Part shown: piece by piece, positions 46,465 through 59,600 of the stretch | Position numbering within the stretch: position 1 is the first letter of the stretch | How the letters are laid out: every line of letters starts with the position of its first letter | Assembly (NCBI GenBank): GCA_014607495.2 | Contig: CP053170.1 | Coordinates: 4,402,001-4,466,000 of the forward strand | Direction: 5' to 3' | From: Carposina sasakii | Taxonomy: Eukaryota; Arthropoda; Insecta; Lepidoptera; Carposinidae | Length of the DNA: 64,000 bases | Translations under genes and position numbers: made by a program | Notes under the pieces: generated by a model | What the model saw: only the letters and a program-made list of their open reading frames with translations | Database searches by the model: none | Told to the model about the DNA's origin: nothing

Positions 46465-46620
46465 CTAGCCCCCTATCATGACCTCGTATCGTGGATATCG
46501 TAACGTACGATATCGTAACGTCTCTTTACAAATTTCAACATGGCGGCTATATTTATAGTATTTTGACAGGCTAAATGTCGATAAATTGTTTCGCAGGTCA
46601 TGTTAGGCTTGCTGACTAAT
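46465..46620. repeat. Dispersed repeat, inverted relative of 3415-3600
   Basis: It shares CGTATCGTGGATATCG and CGCAGGTCATG-type words with 3415-3600 in the opposite orientation. Confidence 0.5.
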
Positions 46621-47013
46621 ATTTAAGTTTAGGTTTAAATGTGACTGCTGGAATCGACCCTAATGTAAGTCTTACACATAGCAACTAGCGCCGTCGTTCA
46701 AAGGAACTACGAGTATTTATTTAGTGAAACGCACTCTAGGATCTTTTAATCTATACTCGTAGCGTAGTCAATATTCTAAGGTGGACAGTTATTCCACAAT
46801 GTCTTCATTAACATCTTTCATAGGACACTATAAAAAGCAATGGTCCAGCCATCGCTTAGGTATTGATATATAATTATTATTTATACCTTATCTAAAACAA
46901 GTGACTGATAAAATAGAGAAAGAATGATGCGTCCCGAGTAATATATAGGTAGTAACATAGATAAGAGCGAGACTACACGTTTCAATCTACTTTCTTCTCA
47001 TCAATTAATTTTA

Positions 47014-47286
47014 TACAGGGTGTAACAGAAAGGGTATGTTAAGCGAAAATAGCCCATTGTAAATAGCCCACTATAGAGAACCTATTTCCGAAAATTGAGA
47101 CTAGAAATCACATGTTTAAATAATTTTTAAAGAATGTATGAACATTACTGAGTTGTTTGGGAATCTTCCATACTAACTGGAAAAATAAACTTGTGAATTC
47201 GAGTCAGAAATTTTGTGGGTAGGTCTCTTTTAGTGAGTTATTTAAATAACTTTTCGCTTAACATGCCCCTTTTGTTACACCCTGTA
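47014..47286. mobile_element. MITE family M3, complete copy
   Basis: TACAGGGTGTAACAGAAAGG start and CTTTTGTTACACCCTGTA-type end, with long imperfect arms containing TATGTTAAGCGAAAA. A second copy is at 62853-63122 and a half copy at about 52390-52453. Confidence 0.8.
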
Positions 47287-47479
47287 TAAGTGGACTCCAT
47301 AATATGGAGTCCACATTATGGATGATGATGATTTTAGACATAGACAATGTTCAGCAATGGACTTCCAGTCTAAAATGATAATGCCGGATCCAGAACAGGG
47401 AGGTACAAAGGGCAGATTTGACTACTTACAAATAGTCATAGTTGGCGATTAAGGGCTTACGGTAGGTAGGCAGCAGCGC

Positions 47480-47620
47480 TTCCGTGCTGACAACATAGTC
47501 CGAAAATCACACTATGGTCACAAACCCGCCTGCCCAGCGTGGTGACTATGAGCAAAATCCTCAAGGCAGTCCTTGTGGCGTGCCCTGGGGGAGGCCTACG
47601 TCCTGCAGTGACGTAGTTAT
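47480..47620 (+). repeat. SINE-like dispersed repeat
   Basis: Copy of the 8800-8945 repeat (GACAACATAGTCCGAAAATC to GAGGCCTACGTCCTGCAG). Confidence 0.6.
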
Positions 47621-48473
47621 ATGCGGAGGTGGAATCTCCACTAACAGTAAGCACTCAAGCGCCTGTCATAAATCCCCCAATTGATGATGAAGATGGTGAT
47701 GATGATGATGAGAGAGATTAGACTAAATTGACTCGCATGAAACTTTCTTAATCTAATCCACCACAAAATTACATCTAAACACCAAAATTACAGTTAAAGA
47801 ATTCACTAAATATAATTAATATTAATTTTAATAATGTAATTAATAAGCGTAATAGATCAAAAAACATTAAAGTTTTTTTTATTTACTTTTTAACTCTCAT
47901 CGGGCGACATAAGCCACTGGGATTGCTTTCTTTTTTATCTCATTTTTTAAATACAGGTAGGTAGATACAACACATTACAAAAAATTACGAGAATTGCTGC
48001 ATTTCACCTCGCGAAGTCTCGTTAAATATCCTATTCTTACCTGATCGTTAAGCCGTGTATTCTGCTCGTGTTTTTAGATACCTACAGTCTCTTAGGCAAA
48101 CGGTCTCTTGCCTTGAGAAAAATGTTCAAACCTTACAATGATACAACCAGCAGAAGTCTCGGCCAGATCTTTACACAACACTTCTTAAACTATCACAAGG
48201 TGGCAGCACTGTGTTTGGGGAGTCATTAGGTGGAAGAGATTTTGACCAGAATTTCCACTTTAGTCCAGTCAATATAAACATTTAAACATAATAGGTATAT
48301 CCTATCGCCAGAATCTACATGTAGGTGACCATTCTACAGAGTGTCTTTTAATTCACAAATTTTAAACAAGAATGCTGCCACCACCGCCAAACACTACACA
48401 ACCATCATGAGATTACCCACGAGACGAAAACTAACCGAAAAAATGAGATTGTATAGTTTCAAAGGCAGAATCA
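47621..48473. other. 3' flank of the NACHT-WD40 gene
   Basis: It should contain the 3' UTR of the minus-strand gene. A TTTATT at 47878-47883 (AATAAA on the minus strand) is one candidate polyadenylation signal. No other gene is seen. Confidence 0.4.
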
Positions 48474-51400
48474 TCAGCAGCTTTCTGCACCCCTCACTTC
48501 GAAGGTTTTTCCAGCGAACTCCTCGGCTCCGTACGGTTTGTCATCCATTTCTGCTTCACGTCCGTTCTTGACCGACTCCACAAAGGGACCTTCGAGCTTC
48601 AAGCAGAGGATTTCACTGTAGTTCTCCAATGCTAGCGCAAGGACTGAACCTCCAAGGAGGATTTCGCAGGCGGTTATCCTTTCTGGCGGCGTGTAGACTG
48701 CTATTAGTTTTCCTATAAAAAAATAAGGTTTGGTCAGACCTGTCCAGATATAGGGATTCGTTAGAAAACATCAGCTGCGTCTCCATCCGTGCACAACGTG
48801 CGTCCAAACGACGCGGCGACGCACCGTGCTGGTTGCAGGAGATGAATGTATGATTGAGTGAGTGAAATGGACGCGGAAGGATGTCGAAGGATCTGTTACG
48901 ATGACAGATAGTGAATGAAAATTTGTAATCGTCAGACTATACTAAATACTGACCAGTGTGCAGATCCCACAGACGCACCGAGCGGTCTCGATGTGCGGCG
49001 GTGTCGGCGGACAGTAACGCGGCGCCCGCGCGCGCCAGCCGCAGTAGTGACGCGGCCGATACGTGACCGCGGAGCGTCAGCCGGCAGTTACCTGACAAAC
49101 ACATTGTGGATAGTGCTGTGGACTGTGTACTTATTTATACGGTGTAAACAATACCTGCCTTGACTAATGTATCTTTATCTATACATAAAATAAAACTGTA
49201 ACTAATCGCTGTTTGTGCACGCTAATCTCAGAAACGGCTGAACTGATTTCGATGCAGTTTTCAGGAATATACTGTGACAGGACACTTAACATCATCATCA
49301 TTTCAGCCCTGGGAAGTCTACTGCTGGACATAGGTCCCACTTAATCTATAGGCTACTTTTTATCCCGGGAAAATGTTTTTATCCCGGATAATTTCGACAT
49401 TTTGTTTTTTTTTTTGCAGTCCACACGGACGGAGTCGCGGGCGCCACTTTAAAATAAATAAACACGGGCGGTCAAGTGACAATACGAGTAGGTATAGGTC
49501 TGCAGGGCTATTACCTAATTTGTGGTAGCAAAGTCTTAGCGATCGCGAAAATAGAGAGTATGTGAGACCGTGGAGCGAGGTGCAGGGAGCGGAAGGACAC
49601 CGAGCGCTCATTGCATTTTTCGCTATCGCATTGCTTCGGCTTTGCAAACACATGCAGAGAAGTTTTTCTAATATTGTACGATTATTTTTGATATTTAACA
49701 AAGCCTACTATACATTACTTGAACAACAGACCCTTGCACTTCATATAGGTATGCAAATATCCCTTGTGACTACTATACCTGAGTACAAACCTATTTATTT
49801 ATTTATTTACACCTAGGTACATTAACTTAAAGAGTGTTATACCTCCAACACTCCTTTAGTTTCAATGTAAGTACCTTCGATGTCGGGACCAAAAGCTATA
49901 ATATAGCTCTTGTAAATATCGCGCATAAATCTGGCTAATATCGGTTAAGGTAAATTAAGACATCTTCTGCTTCACATGATCCATATATATAAGTATAACT
50001 GACATAGCATAGGTATAGTTCACAATAGTGGTACAAAAATTTCTACCGGCTAAGAACAGATACTTAAATAAGAAAAAACAACTCACCAGTAATAAGATCC
50101 CACACCAATATCCTGGTATCCGCGAGTGCTGACACCACGCAGCCGTCCACCGAGCTGATGGCCAAGGCGACGGTATCGCAGCCAGGCTTCCACTTCTTGA
50201 ATAACGTGCCTGATTGCAGGTCGTATACCACGATGAAGTTTGGACTGGGCTCGTCTAGTTCACGGGATACAACGCATACGTAGGAACCTGTGAAGAAACG
50301 TTGGTAAGATGTATCTATTTTTTTAAGGAATGAATAGGTTAGGTATCAGCGTATTGAGGGAGTATAATTCTCCATTCTCAGATGAGACTGTGTAACAACC
50401 AAAAAACCATCATTTTTAATTACATTTTCAATCATAAACCTAAGTAAGTACCTACTTTAAGGTCTGAAGATTCTTAATTCTAAGGTGTTGGTTTCGGTAA
50501 GTGGTTTTGGTAAAATAAAAAAGGCAAAAAAGAAGCTTATAACGTGAAAATTGTATTTATTCTAAAAATAGCATGCTTAGGAACCTTGGCATATGTTAAA
50601 CTTTAGTAGGTAAAGTACTATTTATATTTAAGTAAACATTTATTCCCAATGCCCAATTCGATTGAATAGAATTCCATGGTTTTTGATAAATAACACCAAA
50701 GGTGATCCAAAATACCTATGTATACAAAAAAATACAATTCCACCATACCTTCATAGGTAATCGCAGCTTTAGAGGTGATGAAGTCGTGATGAGGTATCCT
50801 CAGGTCATACAGCAACTTCCGAGACGTGAGAGACCACACGAGCAGCGGAAACGGCTTCTGTGTCTCGTCTCCGCACACCAGGATCCTGGGGACGACGTTT
50901 ATTCTTATTCTTTATTGCACACAAATAAAAAAAAATCTGCCCCCTGATTACGTAAAAGCAACAGCAAAGCCGAAGCCGCACGATCGCGGTAATTGAGTGT
51001 GTGCGTGCGCGGGGCGAGGTGCGGGGTGCGGGAGGACGCCGAGCGCTCGTTGCGCGCACGCACACACTCGAGATTATCGCGATCGCGCGACTTCGGCTTT
51101 GCTATTGCTTTTACGTAATCAGGGGGCGGTACGTTTAAAAATGTTTTATCGGGATAAAAAAAGGCCTTTGATAGGCCCAAGACTACGTGTGCACCCATTT
51201 TAATGGGTACACTAGTTTTGGCGTGAAGATGCATCATAAACAAACAAACTTACTTTCACATTTATGATATTACCTAATACATTATAATCATCATCATTCT
51301 CAGTCATGAGAAGTCCACATAACAGGTATACATAGCCCTCCCTCAACAACCACTCCGATCGGTTGGAAGCGGCCTGCTTCCAGCCGTTATCTACGTATTT

Positions 51401-53601
51401 ATAGTTGAGATAATTTCGCTGTCTATACACACCCACAGATAGATTAACCGGTACCAAAGCTACCTAGAGTACATATTTACCTTCCATCCCCGGAAACTAG
51501 CAGCGAGTTGAGGAACCTGTCCTCACCCGCTTTGAAGGTAGTCACACAGTCACCTGAAAAGAGGTTTGACAATTCTCATCCGGCTCGAAGGACCAACTGA
51601 AGTTACGGACGTACAGACGTTAATGATCACTAATAAGTTGTTAGCTAAACGATGATCGAATGAGAAAATGCTCGAGTTCCTCTTACGATATGCAAGGAAG
51701 GAGATGCAGCCCATGTACCTATATTCTAGTGAAGCCCCGCGTCAGCTCAGGACTAATTAGGTAAATAAATAGATTTTTTAAAAAGCGGAGTTATGATGCT
51801 TATATGATGATGGTACCTCCATAAGTAGATAATTTTTAAAAACTGAGTGCTTATGTTTTTATTATATTGATATACCCAGTACGTTCGGATATTTAGCAAA
51901 AAGAACTTCAGGTAACAAAACGGTCATACCTGTTTCTATGTTCATCAGATTGACGTACATCCGGTTCCTGGACAGTGCTACCAAATGCTTCGGGTCATGG
52001 AGTCCGTAGTACGGCATCTTTTGGTTCATCACACCCTTAAGTGACATCACGAATTTACCCTGAAACCATAAAATTATACTTATAAGTATCAACACTACGG
52101 ACTACTAAGTGTCAGTGAGAAAAATATACCTAAGTTATACATACATAAGGTAAGGAGTCGACTAAGGAGCTCAGGGGCGTTCTCTCAGGTTACAAGCTAG
52201 CAAATTGCCACTCATTTTTTTTTACATGTGGCCTCGCAAACGTGGCTATCAGAATCTTGTAGTCCTTCTGGCTACCTCATTTTGAAAATACAGCAGAGTA
52301 TGGAAAATTGCTAAGCAATTTAGGAACGTTCACACAAACTTGAAAAATAGACATGTGATTGCGTGTCTCAAGTGAAAAATAGGTTCTCTATAATAGTGGG
52401 CTATTTTCATTATATTTCGCTCAACATACCCTTTCTGTTACACCCCGTATATGTAGGTAGGTATACTCCCTATAGCTTACCTGATCTAAATTGTAGACCC
52501 TTAACTCCCGCTTACACAACACGATACATCTGTACTCGTCGATAGCGACCAAGTTTATCGGACAAGTCACTCCCACCAGCTTTCGGACTTGTTGACATCT
52601 GGAAACATATACCAATACAGTAACGTAAATAGCCTTTTCCGCGTCCTGTACGAGCTTCTTTAACTGTGTCCTATTTAGTCCTCCCTGGTCTTCTTGCGAC
52701 ACCCAGCATCTACGCCCTGTGCCTGGGCACCGATTGCACCGCTCTATTTATTAAGGGGCTCTGCTACTGCAAATTAGGTAATAGCCTTGCCCTGGTCACA
52801 TTGAAATAGGACTAATCATATTTATGTACCTAAACTGTTCTTATGTAGGTGGACGCCTAGTGGACGCCCGCGACATCGTCCGTGTAGACTGCAGAAAAAA
52901 CAAAATGTCGAAATTATCCAGTATTAAGATATTTTCCCGGGATGAAAAGTAGCCTATGCGTTAATCCAGCTAACTCCATAGCAAATTTTATTAAAATCGC
53001 TCCAGCCGTTATATAGTATATAGTAATAATTATATAGTAATTTAATACTTACTGTGTCACATCCCAAACACATATCTCTTCCCTTTCCGTGGACACAGTC
53101 GCCACAAATCTCCCTCTAGTATCAAACCTAACGATTAAATCATACGTCTTATTATCAAACCCATCTACCATAGACAAATCCTTCTTCTCTTTATTTTCAA
53201 CTACCTTCCAAAAATCATTATTAACAGGATGGAAGGTGGGTATGGGTGGATTTAAAACCTGCCTTGCCCAATCTTCAACTATTTTGCTTTTAATCTCTAT
53301 TCCTTCTCGCTTCCTTTTTTCAATTATCGAACGGAGAAGACCGTAAAATTGTCTATGGTCATAATCTAGGGCATATGAGTGGATTTCGAAGAGTTCTTTC
53401 AGGATTTCTATATGTTCTGGTAGGGTATCCATGTGGACTAAGGCCAGGTCTTCTAGGAAGTGACCGCAGTCGGTAGCAGCTAGTTTGTCGTGAATCCAGT
53501 CTAAATGGGTGAAATATGGTCTTTTGGAAAAGGATTCTGGATCGTCCTTCGATAGATGGTAGTGCTGGTATGGTAGCTCGTCTAGTTTTCTTGTGTTGTA
53601 C
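48474..53601 (-). CDS. WD40 propeller region of the NACHT-WD40 gene (exons 15-22)
   Basis: Exon 53601-53053 (183 codons) opens with WYNTRKLDELPYQHYHL, the helical linker typical of NWD proteins. It ends in the first WD repeat (RFVATVSTEREEICVWDVT). Later exons give ELRVYNLDQ, MYVNLMNIETG, GDGRILVCGDETQ with LVWSLTS, NFIVVYDLQSG, RILVWDLITG, RSVRLWDLHTG and a last blade (GKLIAVYTPPERITACEI). The end EVRGAESC is followed by TGA. About seven to eight blades can be counted, enough for one propeller. Confidence 0.85.
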
Positions 53602-56600
53602 CTGCAATGATACCAAATATTGCAATATCTATTTATCAACCTGGGACCTAGGACAACGTACAAAGTTGGTCCAATAGGAAGCGTTCATATTCGCGCGTTC
53701 GTCAATTCACGTGATGAATTCCATCCTCTATTGGTGGTAGTGTTACGACAGCGAATGTCCGATGCCAAACGATATTAGGTACATTGTCTATTCAGCATGT
53801 TCTTAACGTCTCGTATTTTATATTATAATTAATTATATTACTTATGTATATTACATACCACTCTTCGGAGAACTTGTTTTCTTGTGAGACGAGACGGCCG
53901 GCCATTTTGGGATCGTTTTCAGAGTACCATTTCCCCTGAAAATATAGATATGTTATTTAAAAGCCTGATTAGTTTAGAATCTCTAGAGCATGCCAATGAA
54001 ATATACATACACCTCCAAAATATAACCCTCCTTCTGGCGCAGTAGGGTAATAACAGGTTCCAAACTCAAACTGACCTCCTATATATGTGTCTGGCTTGGA
54101 CTCAAGTAAATTTTATTACTTTACATAAGGTCAGGATCCTGAGTTCAAGATGCAAGACAAGTGGTAATAACTTATCCGTTGTTTGGGTTGTTTAAATGCA
54201 CCTCCTTTTTTGTTTGGTAGCGGTTTCATTTTTGGGGTGCGAACATAGAAAGTAACTTAATGCTTTCATGTCGAATAAATGATTTTGAATTTGAATTTTG
54301 TTTCAAACTCACCTCGAAATAGTCAACAAGCGTCTGCCTAGCTTTCGTCTCATATCCCGAATAGGTATCTCTAGCGATAGTAGCTAGCGCCGCGTCGCGC
54401 CAGCGCGCTGAACCTCGCGAGTCCCAGCGCAGCCAGGGCGCTAGCAGTGCGCATAGCTGCGGCCAGAATAGGGAGGCGGGGGCCCATGGTACTGAAGAAG
54501 AGATCACAACTTTAAAACAGGGTGGGACCAAGCGGTCGTAAGGGGTCTATGGAGGACTCAACGGGTCTACGTTGGCGTGAAATTTGGTATATGTTTATAG
54601 TATTTTAGGGGATCTACCAGAACCAATTTAACCAAGTTTACTTTTAAAGCTAGTCTGTGAGAAAAAAGTTTGGGAGCCCCTGCTTTAGATGATAAAATAT
54701 ACCTAGATGAGGGGTAGGACGTAATCAATGCGACTGGAAGAGGCTAACTCTCATAATATTATCGTTGACTTGAACTTCGGCGGAAAATTATGAGTATGTG
54801 AGTGCGCGGGACCAGCGCTAGGCGTCTAGTGACTGCTTTAAGAAACAGACAGTATTGTACAGTTGAAAAGATACAACGAAGAAGAGGTCAGTAGAACAAA
54901 GTAACGTTCAAATACATACAATAAGTTTCTTCGCTCCTAAACAGCTCATCATGCGCCAACAGATCCAACACCTCCGTATCATCCAGTCCTCTCCTGGCCG
55001 CTGTCAGTAGCGCTAAGCAGATCTTCACTTTCTCTGGCCCCAGGGCTGTCTCCGTAGCTGCCAGGATCTGGGCCAGTTGCCCTTCCAGGTCCTCAGAGAT
55101 TATCAGTTCGGGGGAGACTTCTGGTTCTGTTTGCTCCGTGAAGGTTTCGGCTGATAGCGAAATTTGCCATGCGAGGATCTGAAAAATGGCTTTGTGTAAA
55201 CATGTTTATAGACTCATTCAGATGATTGACTATATAGTTATAAGTTGCTCAGTATTGAGTAAATATTAGTGTAGTTACACCCAGTCATAGAAAAAAAAAC
55301 ACGTTGGTATGTACCTATATGTTACTCCCTTAACTGCTCGGTATTTAAGTGCAAAGTTATTACCCATTGAAGGTAGTGACGTGGTATGTCATCATAAACT
55401 CAGAAATCATTCTACTAAAGACAATAGCTATTTCCCTTGACTTCCCTTCGGGCAAAAATAAAAAAGATGCTTCAAGTCGGACGGTAAAAGCAGCTTACCC
55501 CTCGGAAAAGACCAATCTAAAATACCATGACATTGAACCAACTCTATTTCACCAATGATAAGTCTTACCTTAGCATATAACGGGATGGTGCACTTCTGAA
55601 CAGCATTCAAAGCAGCCTCCGGAGGCTGGGCAGCCCCCGTCTTGCTGTAGGCTGCAGCACAGGATATCAGCACTGCTTTAGCTTCCTCAGGCCCTACTGG
55701 AGGGGCTCGGACTACTTTTGGACCATCCTCTGAGGATAGCACTGCCATGATGGCTGAACTTGAGGGTTCATCTTTTTCTGAGAAGGATGATATTATGGTT
55801 TCAAAGCTAATAATTACACGCACGGAATGCAGAGGTCGTGGGTTCGATTCCCACCCGGGTGAGGATTTTTTTCCATTTCTTTATTAATAATTTTATAATA
55901 ATTACAGTTTTAAGTCTAGCTTTAGAAGCACTCAGGGGTAAAGAAACCTTTTGAGATGTAGCTTGCTGTTTTTCTAGTATTCATTGAGATTTCAAGGGAG
56001 TTTTCCTACAAATACATAGTGTAACTATGACTTAGGTCTCCGTTCCCAGATTAAGCACATTATGCTGTAGAGCTAGTCCCATGTTTCCCACATCAATTGA
56101 GCATTTTGATTAGCCCTTACGCCTTAGCGTGATGCTTATGGCTTAGACAAGAAAATACTAAACCGATGATATGAATATCAATGTTTTGTTACCGAGTCAT
56201 GGATGTTTCTAAACTTATCTTACTTATAATACTCAATTAAATACAGCGTGATTTTTGGTCGTCAACGTTCCCGAAAACGGAATCTCCTCATCATCACGAT
56301 CATTTTTCTCCATGGAAACATACATGGGAAGTGTCTGGTTCTCAAGATATTAGGGTCCAAATTTTAGTAAATACGTAGACTGCCTTATTCTGCATAAATT
56401 CACATAGATGCGCGTAGCAAGATTTTTTCACGAGAAATAATTAATATCTGTCTATGATAAAACTAGCATACCTAAACACTGGACACTATAAATTTTACCC
56501 GATCAAGTAATTTAAAAAAAAATTACAAATATTTCCCAGCATTTTTTTTATGCCAAAAATTTACTTACTTTATTATAGAGTACTGTATACCGTTGTGCTT

Positions 56601-59600
56601 AGTAGTCACGACACGACACATTGGTGTGGGACTAGGTTAATGTGTTGTGAAGTGTATGAATATTTATTACTATCAGTTCCCTCACCCTCAGTGACGGTGA
56701 CGATCATCTTGACATTATCAGGCAGCTTGGAAGGCAGCCAGCGCGCTCCGCGCAGCGCGTCCGCTCCCACCACCGCCAGCAGCGTGGGCCGGCCGCGGCC
56801 CAGCGCGCCCAGCAGCTTGGGCAGAGCGGCTGATAGGGAGGCTACGTCCTGGAGGAACACAATTGTAAGTATATTTATGGGTAAATTCTTGCTAAGTGGG
56901 AAGATACTGAAGAAGTTTCTGTCTATCTAGATGCTTGGGCAGGGCCGCTGATAGGGATGCTACGTCCTGGCGGAAGAAAACTTGTATTCCCTCTATGGAA
57001 GAACTCGTGTTAGGTTTGAAGAGATGTTATCTCTATGGGAAAACTCTTCTTATTTGAGATAATCAGAGCGGCTAATAACGACGCCACATCTTGCAGGAAG
57101 ACGCTGTTAAATGAAAAGATCCTGAAGAAGGAAGATATGCTTTTAGATCTATAGGGACGCTACGTTCTGCGAAAAGAATAACACGAAAAGTGAAAAGAAA
57201 AGATTTGTTCTATGGTAGAACACGTGTTAGGTTCGAAGATGATGTTTCCTCTATGGGAAAACTTATTAATTGAGAAGGTTAAAAAGTCGAATAAAAAAGA
57301 ATATCGCGCTCAAGAAGAACATCGAAGGCAAGTAGAATAACGCGCCTTACAGCAACGGCAATGCGGCTGATAGGAACGTTACGTCCTGAAGGAAAAAGTA
57401 GTCTCTCAACAAGGCTTTTAATTTCTCTATGGGTAAACGCTTGTTAAGTGGGAAGGTCCTGTAGAAAAAGAGAAAATACGCGTTCTGTATTATATATGGG
57501 TATTTAGGTGGAAAGTTAATAATGTTATAGGAAATAGAAGAAAAGGCAGAAAAAAATCTTAGTTCGTTATCATAAGGCATCTTAGCTTATAGAAGCATTA
57601 CTTACATTCCGTCCTCTGTAAGGACTTCCTGTGTGAAGTACATAGCACTGGTCTACGATGGACTTGAGCAATTGATGTGAGCTACTGGACTGGTTCGTGA
57701 GACCCACGAATCTGAAATCATAGAAAATTTTGAATGGACCTAGTGTTGAACCTTGTGGTACGCCTAACAACCTATGAAGGTTAGGTTGGGTTAGAAGTAT
57801 TTGTAATAAGATATAAAAAAATAATATTAAAATCATGATTTCGGCTACAGCCTATTATGGGAATAATGGTATAAAGGGGTAAATACGTACCTAACGATAA
57901 GGGCTAGGTCCTGTTGCCATGTGGGAGCCATACTCGCAGCCCTGGCTACAAGCGTTGCTTTCCCACAACCCGCGCCGCCTATTAGAGCGAGCGGGACGCA
58001 GCTATCACCCGTAATGTATCTAGCGAATTAATAAAGGCACATGAAAGATTGCTACTAGCTTTTTGAAGGCTAACAATAAGTACACACACACACATGCAGA
58101 AAAGCAATCAAATAAAAGCAGTAAGTGTCTTGACTCTCGACAGAAGTTTAGCGTTCGAGAAAGCGACCAGTGAGTTTAGAAGGTGTAGTCATTAGATACG
58201 TTATAAATTCAAATCACTTGGTTGAGTGTTTGCAGACCTCAAAAGAGGGGATATATACGAGTAGGTATATCTGAATTAGCTTTGATATGATCACTAGGTA
58301 TGTGCTGTTGGGCAATGTAGGTATAGGATATCAAGTAGTCAAACTTGTGGGTATAAAAATACTTACGTTTTGAGTTCATTGAGTGTGATCTCTCTGTTGG
58401 ACGTGCATTGTGCTGATTTCTGACAGAAGGTCAGGTGTTCAGCCAACTCTTCAAATAGACTGTTACCAAGATAAAAAACAATCGTTAGTAAATTAATAAA
58501 CTTTATATTATATAAGGTATATAAGGTTTTGTGTCGTGTTCTAAGAAACGGTATGTAAAACATATAGTTAAATCATATTCACATTATTAGATAAAGTAAT
58601 TCTAGTAGATTTCAACTCATGGAGTCTAAAATAAATCAACGTTTGCACCTACCGGGATACGAACCCAGTACCTACACCAGGGTGACCTCTAAATACACCA
58701 GTCGTCCATTATGTTCACGATCGTAAGGTCACCAGCCCCCTAATTATGTAACTTGCAGAGCCGATGCAATGCGACAACGAAAATTGAGAATGTGTGTGTG
58801 CTTGTGCGAGGTGCGGGGCGCGGGAGGACGCCGAGCGCTCGTTGCGCGCACGCACACACTCGATATTATCGCGATCGCGCTGCTTCGGCTTTGCTATTGC
58901 AAATCAGGTACTTAGGGAGCTGATCCTCACCTAGAAGGGATCCCGCAGTAGCCGGCCGGCAGCTCGCTGTCCGCCGCCAGCGCGTCTAGCAGCGCGTCGA
59001 GTCGCTCCCCCAGCGCGCCCCGCACGCCCTCCGTGTACTCCCGCTCGCCCCCCGGCGCCGCCCGCCCGCGGACTGACGCGCGGATTATGTTCCGCTCGTG
59101 CAAGTGCAGCTGGGGAATAGCAGCTACTCATAACAAGCTTTAACTAACAACTGGAGGGCAAAATCTGCTTGTGAAAATGCAGCCGGGAACGGAAGCTGCT
59201 TATAAGCATTATATAAGCTGCTGTTTCAAACTTCAAAACATACCGGGTACAGTAACATTTTTAAGGTTCCGTAGCCAAAGTGCAAAAACGGAACCCTTAT
59301 AGATAAGTCATGTCTGTTTGTCCGTCTGTCTGTATGTTACAACCACTTTATTTCTCAATAGAAAAAAACAGAGATCTTTGAAATCTTTGAACTGTCTCTG
59401 TCGAGCTAGATCCCTGCTTTAAGAGCAGATCCAATAGTATATCTATCACAAAATTTTCTGAACGAGAGTTTGCGAACTTTCCATACCTTCAAATCTTTCT
59501 GTAAGTTTGCCATTCGCCTGGCCAACTCCTGCTGATGGACAGGGTCGGCAGTATCTCCCGTCTCGCTCGCACTCGCACCGGCACGACACACCCACACGCA

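Noticed and set aside
48341..48571. 76-codon plus-strand frame
   Set aside because: Overlaps the last WD40-gene exon in antisense; no independent support.
55815..55870. A functional tRNA gene
   Set aside because: Only the T-arm half is present; no D-arm, anticodon arm or acceptor pairing.
57347..57580. An additional coding exon for the NACHT gene (DVTFLSAALPLL)
   Set aside because: It hits a stop right after the similarity and duplicates the start of the real exon at 56848; treated as a decayed tandem copy.
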